Assembly (NCBI GenBank): GCA_020466095.1
Contig: CM035808.1
Span: 54,522,073 to 54,586,072 of the forward strand
Length of the DNA: 64,000 nucleotides
Direction: 5' to 3'
From: Chlorops oryzae
Taxonomy: Eukaryota > Arthropoda > Insecta > Diptera > Chloropidae
Positions 40,286-50,344 of the stretch are shown piece after piece. Each line of letters opens with the position of its first letter. The first letter of the stretch is position 1. The position numbers and the translations under genes are program-made. Below the pieces are notes generated by a model. That model saw nothing but the letters and a program-made list of their open reading frames with translations. It searched no databases and had not been told where the DNA came from.

Positions 40286-41480
40286 ATAGTAACCATTGGC
40301 CTGGTTAAAAATTCTAAAAACAAAATCTTGGCCAAATTAGTTAAAGAATTGCTTTCCTGGGGCAGCAAGAATAGGGATTTGGGTTCAGGGTTGATTAAAC
40401 CCAAAGGAAGACCGGCACCAATCAACAGCTGCAAAAGCTAAACCACCTTCGGGTTAGAACAAGGACCAGAAACAATTATCCCAAAACTAAAAAGAAAATT
40501 GTTAACTTCCCAAGAAAATCAAAACCCCGGTGGAAAAAAGAAGAAGCCTTTTGAGAAAAAATTAAAAATTAAAAACGTTTTAAAACAAAAATTCTTTATC
40601 AACCTATTTCCCATTGCGGTGTTCTTCAACCCTTGAAATATGGAAAGAAAAACCCAAATTTCCTTATTATGCATGTCCGCTTCCAAACCGGAAGCCCCTT
40701 TTCCCAAAAGAATTCAAATTAGGTAAGGCGCTTAAATTTTCCCTTTTCGCCACCCAAAAGACTTGAAAATTTTTTGAACCAAAAGCCCCTTTTTGAAACA
40801 ATTTGGAAATCGCCTTTTAATGGTTAAAAAGAATACGATTCAAATGGAAAAAACCCAAAAATTACCAAATTTTGAAACCCTTACCGGTTTAAGCAAGGCA
40901 AATATTGGAAAATCTCAAATTCCTTGGTTCACCGAAATACGAGTTTGAAATTTCCTGTTAATTTCCAAAAATTAAAAAGGGAAAAAATAGAAAATTTTAA
41001 GAAAACTGTGCCATTTCATTTCCTTTTTTGCCGGAAATTTTAGGAAGGAAAATTTTTCCGAAAAATTCCCAAAATTCCACCAAAATTCGCAAAAAACTCG
41101 GTTTCCGTGTTCCTTCCGAAAGCATTAACCCGGCCTTTCTAAAAAGCTATGGTTAGGAAGCTTTGGAAAAACTGCCCAAAGCCAAACTTACCAATTCATT
41201 TCAAATTTACCATTTGTAAAAAATATTTTAATTCAAAAATTCTTTCAAAAACAAAAGGGCACCTGGGCCCACCTGGTTACTTTTGGAGCAACCTTTTTAT
41301 GCTTGGGTCCAAATTTGGCAACGAAATTTCCAAGAATGGAAAGGGTCGGTGGCGAATTTTTCCTCTTTAAAAAAACAAGCGGAAAATTAACCCCTTTGTT
41401 CCGTTTAAAAGAAAAATAATTACCTTTTTGGTTTTTTTTTTGGGGGTTTTCTTCCAGTTTTTCTGAAAAAAAAAAAACCG
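40286..41480 (+). pseudogene. PLE-2 copy E, collinear but heavily corrupted
   Basis: Words from copy D appear in order (ATTGCTTTCCT, GCAGCAAGAATAGG, TTGAAATATGG, AAAAGAATACGA, CCTTGG) up to the region after YVDD. Between them the sequence is full of small gaps and doubled letters (runs of AAA, CCC, GGG, TTT). No frame is open for long. This error spectrum, next to four copies that are almost identical, looks like unpolished sequence rather than evolutionary decay. Confidence 0.7.
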
Positions 41481-41563
41481 AAAAATGGATGCACTAACAG
41501 GTTGGCTGATAAGTCCCCGGTCTACCAAAGAAAAACAAATTTTTTTGTCAAAATTAGTTTTTA

Positions 41564-42176
41564 TTATTCAACATAGTTCCCTTCAAGAGCGATACAACGA
41601 TTATAACGACCTTCCAATTTTTTGATACCATTTTGGTAGTACTCCTTCGGTTTTGCCTCAAAATATGCCTCAGTTTCGGCGATCACCTCTTCATTGCAGC
41701 CAAATTTTTTCCCTGCGAGCATCCTTTTGAGGTCTGAGAACAAGAAAAAGTCGCTGGGGGCCAGATCTGGAGAATACGGTGGGCGAGGAAGCAATTCGAA
41801 GCCTAATTCATGAATTTTTGCCATCGTTCTCAATGACTTGTGGCACGGTGCGTTGTCTTGGTGGAACAACACTTTTTTCTTCTTCATATGGGACCGTTTT
41901 GCCGCGATTTCGACCTTCAAACGCTCCAATAACGACATATAATAGTCACTGTTGATGGTTTTTCCCTTCTCAAGATAATCGATAAAAATTATTCCATGCC
42001 CATCCCAAAAAACAGAGGCCATTACTTTGCTAGCGGACTTTTGAGTCTTTCCACGCTTCGGAGACGGTTCACCGATCGCTCTCCACTCAGCCGACTGTCG
42101 ATTGGACTCAGGAGTGTAGTGATAGAGCCATGTTTCATTCATTGTCACATATCGACGCAAAAACTCGGGTGTATTG
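41564..42176 (-). pseudogene. Mariner transposase, C-terminal catalytic part
   Basis: Starts at NTPEFLRRYVT, directly at the insertion, and runs to GNYVE and stop. DDE/D motifs: the first Asp, normally in DETW, is Asn here (TMNETWLYHYTPES); the second is in FHQDNAPCH; the third is in YSPDLAPSDFFLF with 34-residue spacing. The transposase cuts and pastes the element at TA. With the first Asp changed, this copy should be inactive even if rejoined. Confidence 0.9.
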
Positions 42177-44047
42177 TGTAATGTCGCCAGAAGTCCCTCG
42201 TATAGTTGGCAGGAGGCAAAAGAGAAAAACACCCGCCAAATAGAAAACATAATAAATCCCCCAATCTGGCATCACTGTTACAGCTAACTTCCCTAGGCTA
42301 ATATGATCAGCTGTAACGAACTTCCCAAGTGCAACTGGATGCTAGATTCGAGGCATCAGACATGTCGTATAGGCATACCATTGAAAGGTAGGAGAGCAAG
42401 GGAGAGGCCCAGATTGCATAGAAGCAGATGACAGGCAGCCGTCCCTTTCATTACGTGGTTTTCACTGTTTGCTCTTTGTTGCAACATATTAGTTTTGTGT
42501 ATGATTCTGGAATATTCCTAGTCGCTCGGAGAGAAGAGACTTGTTTTCGAACTAAAGTCGCGTGATTTTGGTTCGAACCAACCAAGAAAAAAAAAGAAGG
42601 GAGCTAGAGCGACCTACATCAAGAAGTTCGAGAAGCTTGAAATTATCGTTCATTTATTCGGACGTGCAGTTCGTTGTAAGAAAAATAAGAGAGAAAAAAA
42701 AAAAACAGGAGTCAAATTTATATTGCCGGATTTTCCTGCTAAAAGTCGTCCAGTTATCGGAAAATAGGTCTATAATAAGAAAAGGGCGAAATCGCTTTTA
42801 CTCCGTCACCGGTGGACGACGGAAACCACCGTAGCCGCCCTGGTTAACTTTGGAATCACCACCCTGTAGCCATTATTGGGCATAAAATTTAGGTTAGGTA
42901 AGCAGTTCGGAACCCGCTTCGTTTAAGAACTAAAATTGAAATTAAATTTCTTTGATTAGCCCGCGTCCTATATTGAACTAATCGGCCAGACCAAACCAAT
43001 TGCGCTGAGGGAAAACATATTGATTATTCCTGAAAAAAGGCTCGGACCGGCCTACTCCTTTGCGGACCATGTACTCTAACAACATAACCGAATTTTTGTC
43101 GTCTTCGCGTGCGGTTAAGCTGCATTAAGTTTAATCAATTTTTGGACGGAAGGGATTGTATTCCACCTCCCATACGGATCCCATATTCGTTTCCTTTTAA
43201 CATTGAAAGGGTCTGCGTGTCCACCATTCTATCGGGATATTTTCTTATATATTGAAATAATTATTTCGTTCAAAAGATTTCCAGCTTGCATCCAGATACC
43301 ATTGTGCGGACTCAGGCCTGCGTACGTTAGCAACGGATCTTCTGCATTTATTAACTCATGCCGAAAAGGTCACGCATTCCCTTGATTTCTAATAACGGTA
43401 GACATGGACAGATCCCCCATTGAATTCGAATTTATTTAAAGAAAAAAAAGAAAAAAAAAAAAAAAAGAAAAGACGAAAAAAAAGTAATATTATTTATTTC
43501 CATAAAAATCCTTTTTTTTTAATAATTTGTCATGAGAAAACCAATTGTTTTGTTAAAAATTCATTTGTTAACGTCGTCGTTGAATCGTCGAATTTAATTG
43601 TATAGATGTAGCTATTATCTGCTTAGTTGCTGAAGGCAAGCAACTATTGTATGAATAAATTTAGCATCTTAAGTCTTGTTAATTGAAATCAATATGTGTC
43701 TTTAATTATTTTTTCAGAAATGGTCCACAACCACAGTTGAAAGGTGAGAATAGGGTTCTTCATAAATAATGCAAGGGTACTCGAAGGACATTGGTAGGGT
43801 GGGCAAGGCAAACCCCGTCAGCTTTATTTTTGCCTAGTTTCAAACGAAGAAAGGTTTCAGGATTCCGTCCATCATAGGTAGCACGTACCATGTAGATGAA
43901 GCTAATCCGAATTGAGTCGAAAGAACACCTCCCTTATCCGACGAGCCAAGCCCCGAGGCAAACCAATCGTGCTACCTTCGACTCAATGGGATATGTTCGG
44001 GGAAGCCAGCGAGAGGAATAATCGGTTTTCACTAAGTCTTCATTACA
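42177..44047. mobile_element. TG..CA insertion, probable solo LTR or LTR-like unit
   Basis: 1871 bp starting TGTAATG and ending CATTACA, flanked by ATTG on both sides (42173-42176, 44048-44051). It interrupts the mariner ORF exactly between the codons for Asn and Thr of RNTPEF. Short inverted TG..CA ends plus a 4-bp duplication are typical of LTR elements. I see no gag or pol and no internal direct repeat, so a long solo LTR is the best reading. An AATAAA lies near 43655. The family is unknown. Confidence 0.65.
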
Positions 44048-44051
44048 ATTG

Positions 44052-44461
44052 CGAGTTAACAGCTGCAAACACTGCTCAGAATCATCAACACGTTGTTATT
44101 TTTGGTCAAATGTGAGCTCGCGCGGCACCCATTTTGCACAGAGCTTTTTCATATCCAAATATTGATGAATGATATGACCAACACGTTCCTTTGATATCTC
44201 TAAGGCCTCTGCTATCTCGATCAACTTCATTTTACGGTCATTCAAAATCATTTTGTGAATTTTTTTGATTTTTTCGTCGGTAACCACCTCTTTCGGGCGT
44301 CCACTGCGTTCACCGTCCTCCGTGCTCATTTCACCACGCTTGAATTTTGCATACCAATCAATTATTGTTGATTTTCCTAGGGCAGAGTCCGGAAACTCAT
44401 TATCAAGCCAAGTTTTTGCTTCCACTGTATTTTTTCCCTTCAGAAAACAGTATTTTATCAA
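44052..44461 (-). pseudogene. Mariner transposase, N-terminal DNA-binding part
   Basis: Two helix-turn-helix segments (LGKSTIIDWYAKFKRG and LIEIAEALEISKERVGHII) and the linker WVPRELTFDQK. Immediately after comes a TAA (replacing a sense codon before QRVDDSEQCLQLLTRN), then the insertion. This part recognises the terminal repeats. Confidence 0.9.
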
Positions 44462-44668
44462 AACACGAAATTTCTTTTTTTTTCCATTTTTTTCACAGTA
44501 ACAAAAGTTGCTTCACAAAAGACGCTCTATCTCACAAACTAATTGACTTACAGACGTCAAATTTTGACACGAATCATTTGAAGGTTGCCACTATATAAAA
44601 ATAATATGCATTTAATACTAGCGACGCCATCTATGTGTCAGACCGGGGACTTATCAGCCAACCTGTTA

Positions 44669-45180
44669 TTTCTATACAATCACAACTGACCTACCTCACT
44701 TGTCAAAATTTCTCAAAGAAACAATTCATTTAAAATTATTTCTGCTGATAGCCTGGGTTACCGTGCACATTTTATGTCAAAAAAACGTATTAAAATATGT
44801 ACTAATTTTTTGCCGAACTGGGGACTGCATGCAGAAAATTTCTTGAAGAAATATTTCTTAAGCATTTCTTTGCCTTTTTTTTATATGGAGTTTTTCATTC
44901 CTTGGGGAACTGGAGACCAGCCTTAAGAGAAAAACACTGTGTAAGAAATCATCAAAGTAATCGGGCTGATACTAGCTCTGCTGTATACAGCCGATCACTA
45001 ACAAAATAATAAATACAAACACTCAAAATCCGTTTTATACTTTCGTTCTAATTACACCGGCTGTTCCGATCAGATGCTGTTAAGAAGGAATAAATAAAAA
45101 AACGTTAGCATATGCAATTTAATAATTATCGAAAAAATTTTTTTTATATATGTATGTGAACGGGAGTGGTAGTTGTAATA
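44669..45180. other. Possible right end of Harbinger element 2; otherwise unassigned
   Basis: The segment ending at 44926 with GAACTGGAGACCAGCC is an inverted match to 27546-27573, so it may be the right terminus of Harbinger 2, separated from its left part by the Penelope array and mariner. The three bases outside (TAA left, TTA right) do not match as a duplication, so this remains tentative. From 44930 to 45180, the area where the BEL-2 3' LTR should be, I recognise nothing. Confidence 0.4.
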
Positions 45181-46033
45181 CTACTTGGAGAAGGCACCGG
45201 AAAGTACCCACCCAAGCACCGTGGTTTGCCCGAAAGGCTCTTTGCCTTGCGCTGGGCTTACGTCGTTAAGGAGGAGTTTCGGATAAAACTCGCAACCTAA
45301 GATGACAGTAACTGGCGTATTCTCGAAAAAGCCCGGATCCGCTAAGGTTAAATTGCGATAGGAAGTCTCGATTGCGGGATTCATTGCTTGCGATGGCGAT
45401 TTAATCTTTATTTTGTTGCAAACGTGAAAAATGTCCTCGATTTTCACATTCAAATCGTGTCGGGCTCGGATAGTGAGGTTGCATAGGACTTCCTTATCCA
45501 GTGTTATCGTTGAGATGTGCAAATCTTTGACCGCACTGACGGTCACTCGATTAATTGGACTACATTGGTCCACGAGCGCTCTGACAAAATGTAGATGGCT
45601 CCAGACTTGCAACCGGATCTGAGCAGTTGGCATTAATATGGCCTTTTGCTGACAAAAGAAGTAGTTCACTTGCATGCATTGGTCGTTCAGCTGACCTCTC
45701 TCCGAGTCGTTCATGCATGTGCAGTAAACTGTGGTGCCTTTTTCTGCATTAGCGGCAGCGGGCTGTACTTTGGCATATGCCAGAGGAATGGCTATGCGCA
45801 AGGCATTTTGGACAATATATCCGCAAAATTACAGTCCGCAAGCGCTTCTCGGTGTTCATCGCGAGAAATTTTTGGGAAAATCGCAACGCATGCACACCGC
45901 GATAGACTCGGCATGCGAATTCAGGCCTAGATCGACCTTTAGACGCCGGATTTTTTGACGTTGCTGCCGGTTGTTCGGCAGGTTTCTCTACGACGGTGGC
46001 GACGACGTTGGTTGCGGCTGCGTTAGTCGACAT
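45181..46033 (-). pseudogene. BEL-2 ORF3: zinc knuckles plus A17-type protease domain
   Basis: A frame starting MSTNAAAT at 46033, after the integrase stop. It carries a knuckle-like block (ACRVYRGVHALRFSQKF, YCPKCLAHSHSSGIC) and a last knuckle CR*CRKRHHSLLH in which a stop replaces one residue. After a frameshift near 45650 it continues as an A17-like retropepsin domain: AILMPTAQIRLQV, RALVDQCSPINRV (Asp where the active site is expected), LADPGFFENTPVTVILGCEF and TTVLGWVLSGAF, then a natural stop. No RT follows. So a gag-knuckle-plus-protease module stands as a third ORF behind the integrase, echoing BEL-1. Confidence 0.65.
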
Positions 46034-46140
46034 TTTTTTCTGGTTGTTGCTGAACGCGGAATATGCGGATGTGCGAAATATGCAGATCGTGCGGAATATG
46101 GGGAATCTAGGAGCGGGATGGAACAAGAAAAAAGGAGAGA

Positions 46141-46572
46141 AGGGATGTTATTGAGGTATTACGATAGGCCGTGTGACAATGCCTTTCTCGGTACGAATAT
46201 CTGCCACACGAACGCGTCCGTCCCGCCCTTCGTATACCTTTACCACCCGACCCAAGCGCCATGACGTCACGGGTATGTTCTCATCTTTTATTACGACGAG
46301 CGAGTCGACGACTAATTTGTCTAGTCCTTGTTTTCACTTAGTTTATGGAGTTCGGACAAACACTTATTTTTCCACCGACGACAAAATTCTTGAATAAGCG
46401 CTTTCAGACGCTGTCAACGATTTATAATGGATAATGGCTTTTCATCGATACGTAGCTCAGGGGGAGCCAGTAATGGGCCACCTATAAGGAAATGTCGCGG
46501 TGTTAATGCTGCAAGATCCGACGGATTTTCTGACATTGGAGAGATGGGACGAGAATATAAACAGGCTTCAAT
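46141..46572 (-). pseudogene. BEL-2 integrase C-terminus (DUF5641)
   Basis: Reads SRPISPMSENPSDLAALTPR, then FLIGGPLLAPPELRI and DENIPVTSWRLGRVVKVYEG, and ends at GIVTRPIVIPQ and stop. This is the BEL/Pao DUF5641 tail. A hAT-type MITE separates it from the catalytic Glu. Confidence 0.85.
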
Positions 46573-47326
46573 CAGGGCTGCCAGATGATTTTTGGCTAAA
46601 ACCGTTACTTTTTAACAGATAAATCGTCAAAATCGGCATTGAACTTTAAAAAATCGTCAAAAACAACGCAGTTAAAAAAAAATATGTTTTAAAAAGGAAA
46701 TTTGCCTTTATTGAATTCATTTTTGTACTCAAAAAAAGATAAATAACAGAAGTATGCTTTCAGCGTTTTTAATATTTGCTTGCAACGATAACTTTAACAC
46801 TGGATGTCACCGTTAATGCTGATAAAAATTATAAGTGTTTTCGAAAGGAAACGAAATGACAAAAAACCAGAACTTTGCAAAGTTGGCTGTGATTGTATTG
46901 AAAGTGACACAGTTAGTTTCGACTAATTATAAGAGTGTCATATGGAACCTACAGTGACCCGAAGCCAATTTTATTAGCCAAAAAAAAAAGAGTCATATAT
47001 GTCAGTATCTGCTTAAATTTAATTTTTAATAGAGTTTTACATCAAAATCTACGTTATATTATAAAATCCTTTATTAAGGTGCATTCACATGGTGGCTCGC
47101 GCCAAAACTTATCCGAAGTTGCAGCTATAGTTCTATTTGGTATGAATCGTGCAAATTTGATTGCCATCTGTTTTATTTTGACTATTGTTACCACACCTGG
47201 TCAGATTGATTTAAAAAACGTCAATTACTGGGTATTTTTGGGGTAAAAATCGTCAAATCGGTAAAATGCATATTTGGCATAAAAAATCGTCAAATGACGA
47301 TAAAATCGGGCTATCTGGCAGCCCTG
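46573..47326. mobile_element. hAT-type MITE in BEL-2 integrase
   Basis: 754 bp with inverted ends CAGGGCTGCCAGAT / ATCTGGCAGCCCTG and an 8-bp target duplication with one difference (gcttcaat at 46565-46572, gcgtcaat at 47327-47334). Eight-base duplications and CAGGG ends fit the hAT superfamily. Non-coding, AT-rich, with several internal AAATCGTCAAA words. Confidence 0.85.
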
Positions 47327-47334
47327 GCGTCAAT

Positions 47335-48171
47335 GCGAACAAGAACTGTTATAAATTCTTCGAAGGTCAACTAACATGTACCAATGACTTTTACGAAATG
47401 GGCTTTGAAACTGCGAACGCCGGCTTCCCAAAGCGCTCCCATATGAGGCGCTCCGGAGGGAGTAAAATGCCAGACAATTTTGTGATGAACCTGTTGTGTA
47501 AGTACAACCTCACGTGAGGCGTTTACGAACTCTGCACACAATTACCGAGACGCACCTACGAAATTTTTACCATTGTCGATGTAAATATGGCTTGGACAGC
47601 CCCGCCTTGAGACAAACCGAATGAAAGACTCTAGAGAGGCCGGAGTGGAGATGTCAGAGACAGCCTCAAGATGAATTGGCTTTGTCGCAAAACAAACATA
47701 AACATAAGCCTATCTTTTTGTTACAACTCTCGAACGACTGGCTGCACTTTTAATATCAAAGGGGCCGGCGAAGTCTATACCAGTATGGAGGAATGACTTA
47801 TCTAATATCCTACGGTCAGGAGGAAGTAGGCCCATCATTCGTGACCTCAATTTGCTCTTATGTAAAATACACGCTTTACAATTGTGAATAACTGTTTTTA
47901 TTAAATTTATCACTTTTGAAATCCAAATTTGTGTTTGAATTAATCTCAGAACGAGTGCGTTTTCACTATTAAGCGAAAAGCTATGATGAAAGCGCACTAA
48001 AAGTCGGGATAGTTGACAATTATGAGGAATTATAATCGAATGCTTCTCATTATATGAGAGACTAGGTATCGCAGATAATCTGCTGTTAACTCGCATCACG
48101 TCATCCCTATCGAGAAATGGAAAAAGATTCAATAAAGAACTAGTGGACGATATTGCCTCTTTGTTTTTCAA
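47335..48171 (-). pseudogene. BEL-2 integrase N-terminal and catalytic parts
   Basis: The zinc head (LLVRFHHSFSLNSENALVLR to HNCKACILHK) is followed by the first catalytic Asp in HTGIDFAGPFDI (47750 area) and, in other frames, the Glu region GALWEAGVRSFKAHFVKVIG (47450 area). Several frameshifts and stops lie between them. The protein would integrate cDNA; this copy cannot. Confidence 0.85.
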
Positions 48172-48423
48172 GGCCTCCTATTTCGTTGTCAATTTTTTCC
48201 GCTGAGCTAATCGACAAAGCTGCGTTTAAATTTCCGTCATTTCGCGCCAAGATAAAGTGTCTTTAGGGCAACTCGCAATAGATTTTTGCGTAGGTTGATT
48301 TTTTCTGACAAAACGGTACACATGCGCCAGAACTCTGACGGCTCGAGAATAATCCGAAAATCGCTCGAGAATATCTTCCGTCACATCCAGGGTAGCAGCA
48401 TGCGTTCGAAGCTGCTTCCTCTC

Positions 48424-48675
48424 TTAATCCGTTTTAAAGGATAAAGTAGAACAGCGATTTCGCCAGTGGGCCAAAGGTAAAGGAAGCCACTCTTGCCCAT
48501 ACCACCAAAAATCCTTAACCCTTAAGTCACTAGCATTCACTCCACGGCTAGCTAAATCAGCTGGATTGCATTCTGAGTCAACATGCCGCCATCTTAAGGG
48601 GCCTATGCATTGCAGAATTTTGGAAACACGATTGGCTATAAAACTTTCCCAATGACACGGCGGATTTGTAGCCAC
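48424..48675 (-). pseudogene. BEL-2 RNase H C-terminal segment
   Basis: Reads FIANRVSKILQ, then WRHVDSECNPADLASRG, the end of the BEL/Pao RNase H-like domain, and WYGQEWLPL. Cut off on its N-terminal side by the fold-back insertion at 48812. Confidence 0.8.
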
Positions 48676-49037
48676 GCTAAAACAATTGAAGAATCAGTCC
48701 AAAAGAATCGTTTTTTGGGCCTTTATGCATGTGCAGTGAGAACGCTTGCACCATTTCTGCAAGCAGCACATCACCACACAACTCTAATCGAGGTAGGGAT
48801 ATAGTTCTTACGGTGCCGTGCATTAAGGCCAGCGGCAATAACGCCATATGGCCTTATTTCCAAAAAAAAGTGCAATAACACCATATGGCCTTATTTCCAA
48901 AATCACAGTGTACCTCAGTGCAATAAGGCCATATAAAAATGAGAAATAGGGCCATATGAGTGTCTTACGTTCCCAATTGCATGATATTTTGATTTTTAAC
49001 TCGCATTTACTGAAAGCGAAGTTTTTATAAAAGCAAA

Positions 49038-50140
49038 AGGAAAACCTTTTACTATTGTGCTTTAAAAGATGCACACGACTTTAAAGCTTTCTGCACAAAA
49101 GTTGCAGTAGCAGTTACCGCGAAACCCGCTACGCGGACTACGCGGAAAAAGGGGATTGGAACCCTTGGACAGGGCAAAAACTAAGGGAAAACCTTTTACT
49201 ATTGTGCTTTAAAAGATGCACACGACTTTAAAGTTTTCTGCACAAAAGTTGCAGTAGCAGTTACCGCGAAGCCCGCTACGCGGACTACGCGGAAAAAAGG
49301 GGATTGGAACCCTTGGACAGGGCAAAAACTAAGGGAAGCCCTTTTACTATTGTGCTTTAAAAGATGCACACGACTTTAAAGGTTTCTGCACAAAAGTTTC
49401 AGTAGCAGTTAACGCGAAGCCCGCTACGCGGACTACGCGGAAAAAAGGGGATTGGAACCCCTGGACAGGGCAAAAACTAAGGGAAAACCTTTTACTATTG
49501 TGATTTAAAAGATGCACACGACTTTAAAGTTTTCTGCACAAAAGTTGCAGTAGCAGTTCCAATAGTAGTAAGGTTCCAATCCCCTTTTTTCCGCGTAGTC
49601 CGCGCAGCGGGCTTCGCGGTAACTGCTACTGCAACTTTTGTGCAGAAAGCTTTAAAGTCGTGTGCATCTTTTAAAGCACAATAGTAAAAGGGCTTCCCTT
49701 AGTTTTTGCCCTGTCCAAGGGTTCCAATCCCCTTTTTTCCGCGTAGTCCGCGTAGCGGGCTTCGCGGTAACTGCTACTGCTACCGCTACGCGGACTACGC
49801 GGAAAAAAGGGGATTGGAACCCTTGGACAGGGCAAAAACTAAGGGAAGCCCTTTTACTATTGTGCTTTAAAAGATGCACACGACTTTAAAGCTTTCTGCA
49901 CAAAAGTTGCAGTAGCAGTTACCGCGAAGCCCGCTACGCGGACTACGCGGAAAAAAGGGGATTGGAACCCTTGGACAGGGCAAAAACTAAGGGAAAACCT
50001 TTTACTATTGTGATTTAAAAGATGCACACGACTTTAAAGTTTTCTGCACAAAAGTTGCAGTAGCAGTTCCAATAGTAGTAAGGTTCTAATCCCCTTTTTT
50101 CCGCGTAGTCCGCGCAGCGGGCTTCGCGGTAACTGCTACT
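49038..50140. repeat. 146-bp units of the fold-back element
   Basis: Units contain CCTTTTACTATTGTG, GATGCACACGACTTTAAAG, GCAGTAGCAGTTACCGCGAA, GCTACGCGGACTACGCGG and GGATTGGAACCCTTGGACAG. Direct copies start near 49038, 49190, 49331 and 49480; an inverted stretch spans about 49571-49757, direct again at 49783-50070, and inverted at 50080-50140. Confidence 0.9.
49571..49970. repeat. ~400-bp palindrome (arms ~187 bp)
   Basis: Inverted arms 49571-49757 and 49783-49970 around a spacer of about 25 bp, centred at 49770. The two strands encode the same 24-residue start (beginning MHLLKHNSKRASLSF) at mirror positions, which confirms the symmetry. Confidence 0.9.
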
Positions 50141-50344
50141 GCAGTTATTTTTGTTAATCTTTGTTTCAAAATACGTGAAAATGATCATATACACGTAAAA
50201 TCCAAAAGTGCAATAATGCCATAATGGCCTTATTCCACTGAAGCTCTGGAAATAAGGTCATATGGTCTTATTGCACTTTTGCTTGAGAAATAACGCCATA
50301 TGGCGTTATTGCCGCTGGCCTTAATGCACGGCACCAGTTCTTAC

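Larger units (their letters stand above)
29036..41480. mobile_element. Five-copy Penelope-like (PLE-2) array
   Basis: Copies A (minus, complete), B (minus, 5'-truncated), C (plus), D (plus) and E (plus, collinear but corrupted) of one Penelope-like family. The units are joined by a roughly 440-bp pseudo-LTR between each stop codon and the next start codon. A and B run away from C, D and E, with an inverted junction at about 34318. Copies A-D differ by only a handful of substitutions and single-base indels. Tandem and inverted partial copies are typical of Penelope-like elements. Confidence 0.9.
41497..44666 (-). mobile_element. Mariner transposon, split by a TG..CA insertion
   Basis: Terminal inverted repeats ACAGGTTGGCTGATAAGTCC at 41497 and its complement ending at 44666, flanked by TA (41495-41496, 44667-44668). 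The transposase reads on the minus strand in two pieces around the insertion 42177-44047. Without the insertion the element would be about 1.3 kb, the usual size. It landed at the end of the Penelope array. Confidence 0.95.
48812..50335. mobile_element. Fold-back / MULE-like element with 9-bp TSD
   Basis: 1524 bp. The terminal inverted repeats start GGTGCCGTGCATTAAGGCCA and are nearly perfect for more than 40 bp; an exact 9-bp duplication AGTTCTTAC flanks it (48803-48811, 50336-50344). The interior is made of about 146-bp units in direct and inverted orientation, with a long palindrome in the middle. No transposase. Nine-base duplications point to the Mutator-like (MULE) group or another 9-bp family; the class is inferred. 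Confidence 0.85.

Noticed and set aside
29036..40290. CRISPR-like or immune repeat array, because of regular spacing of identical blocks
   Set aside because: The spacing units are 2.3-kb retroelement ORFs and the blocks are pseudo-LTRs; the DNA is eukaryotic.
42565..42585. GGTTCGAACC resembling a tRNA T-loop
   Set aside because: It is a short palindrome; no acceptor, D or anticodon arm can be formed around it.
44669..44930. Stand-alone MITE between mariner and BEL-2
   Set aside because: Only one end is recognisable; treated as a possible Harbinger end instead.
49652..49889. Two 75-codon frames on opposite strands with the same protein sequence
   Set aside because: They are mirror images produced by the palindrome of the fold-back element, not genes.
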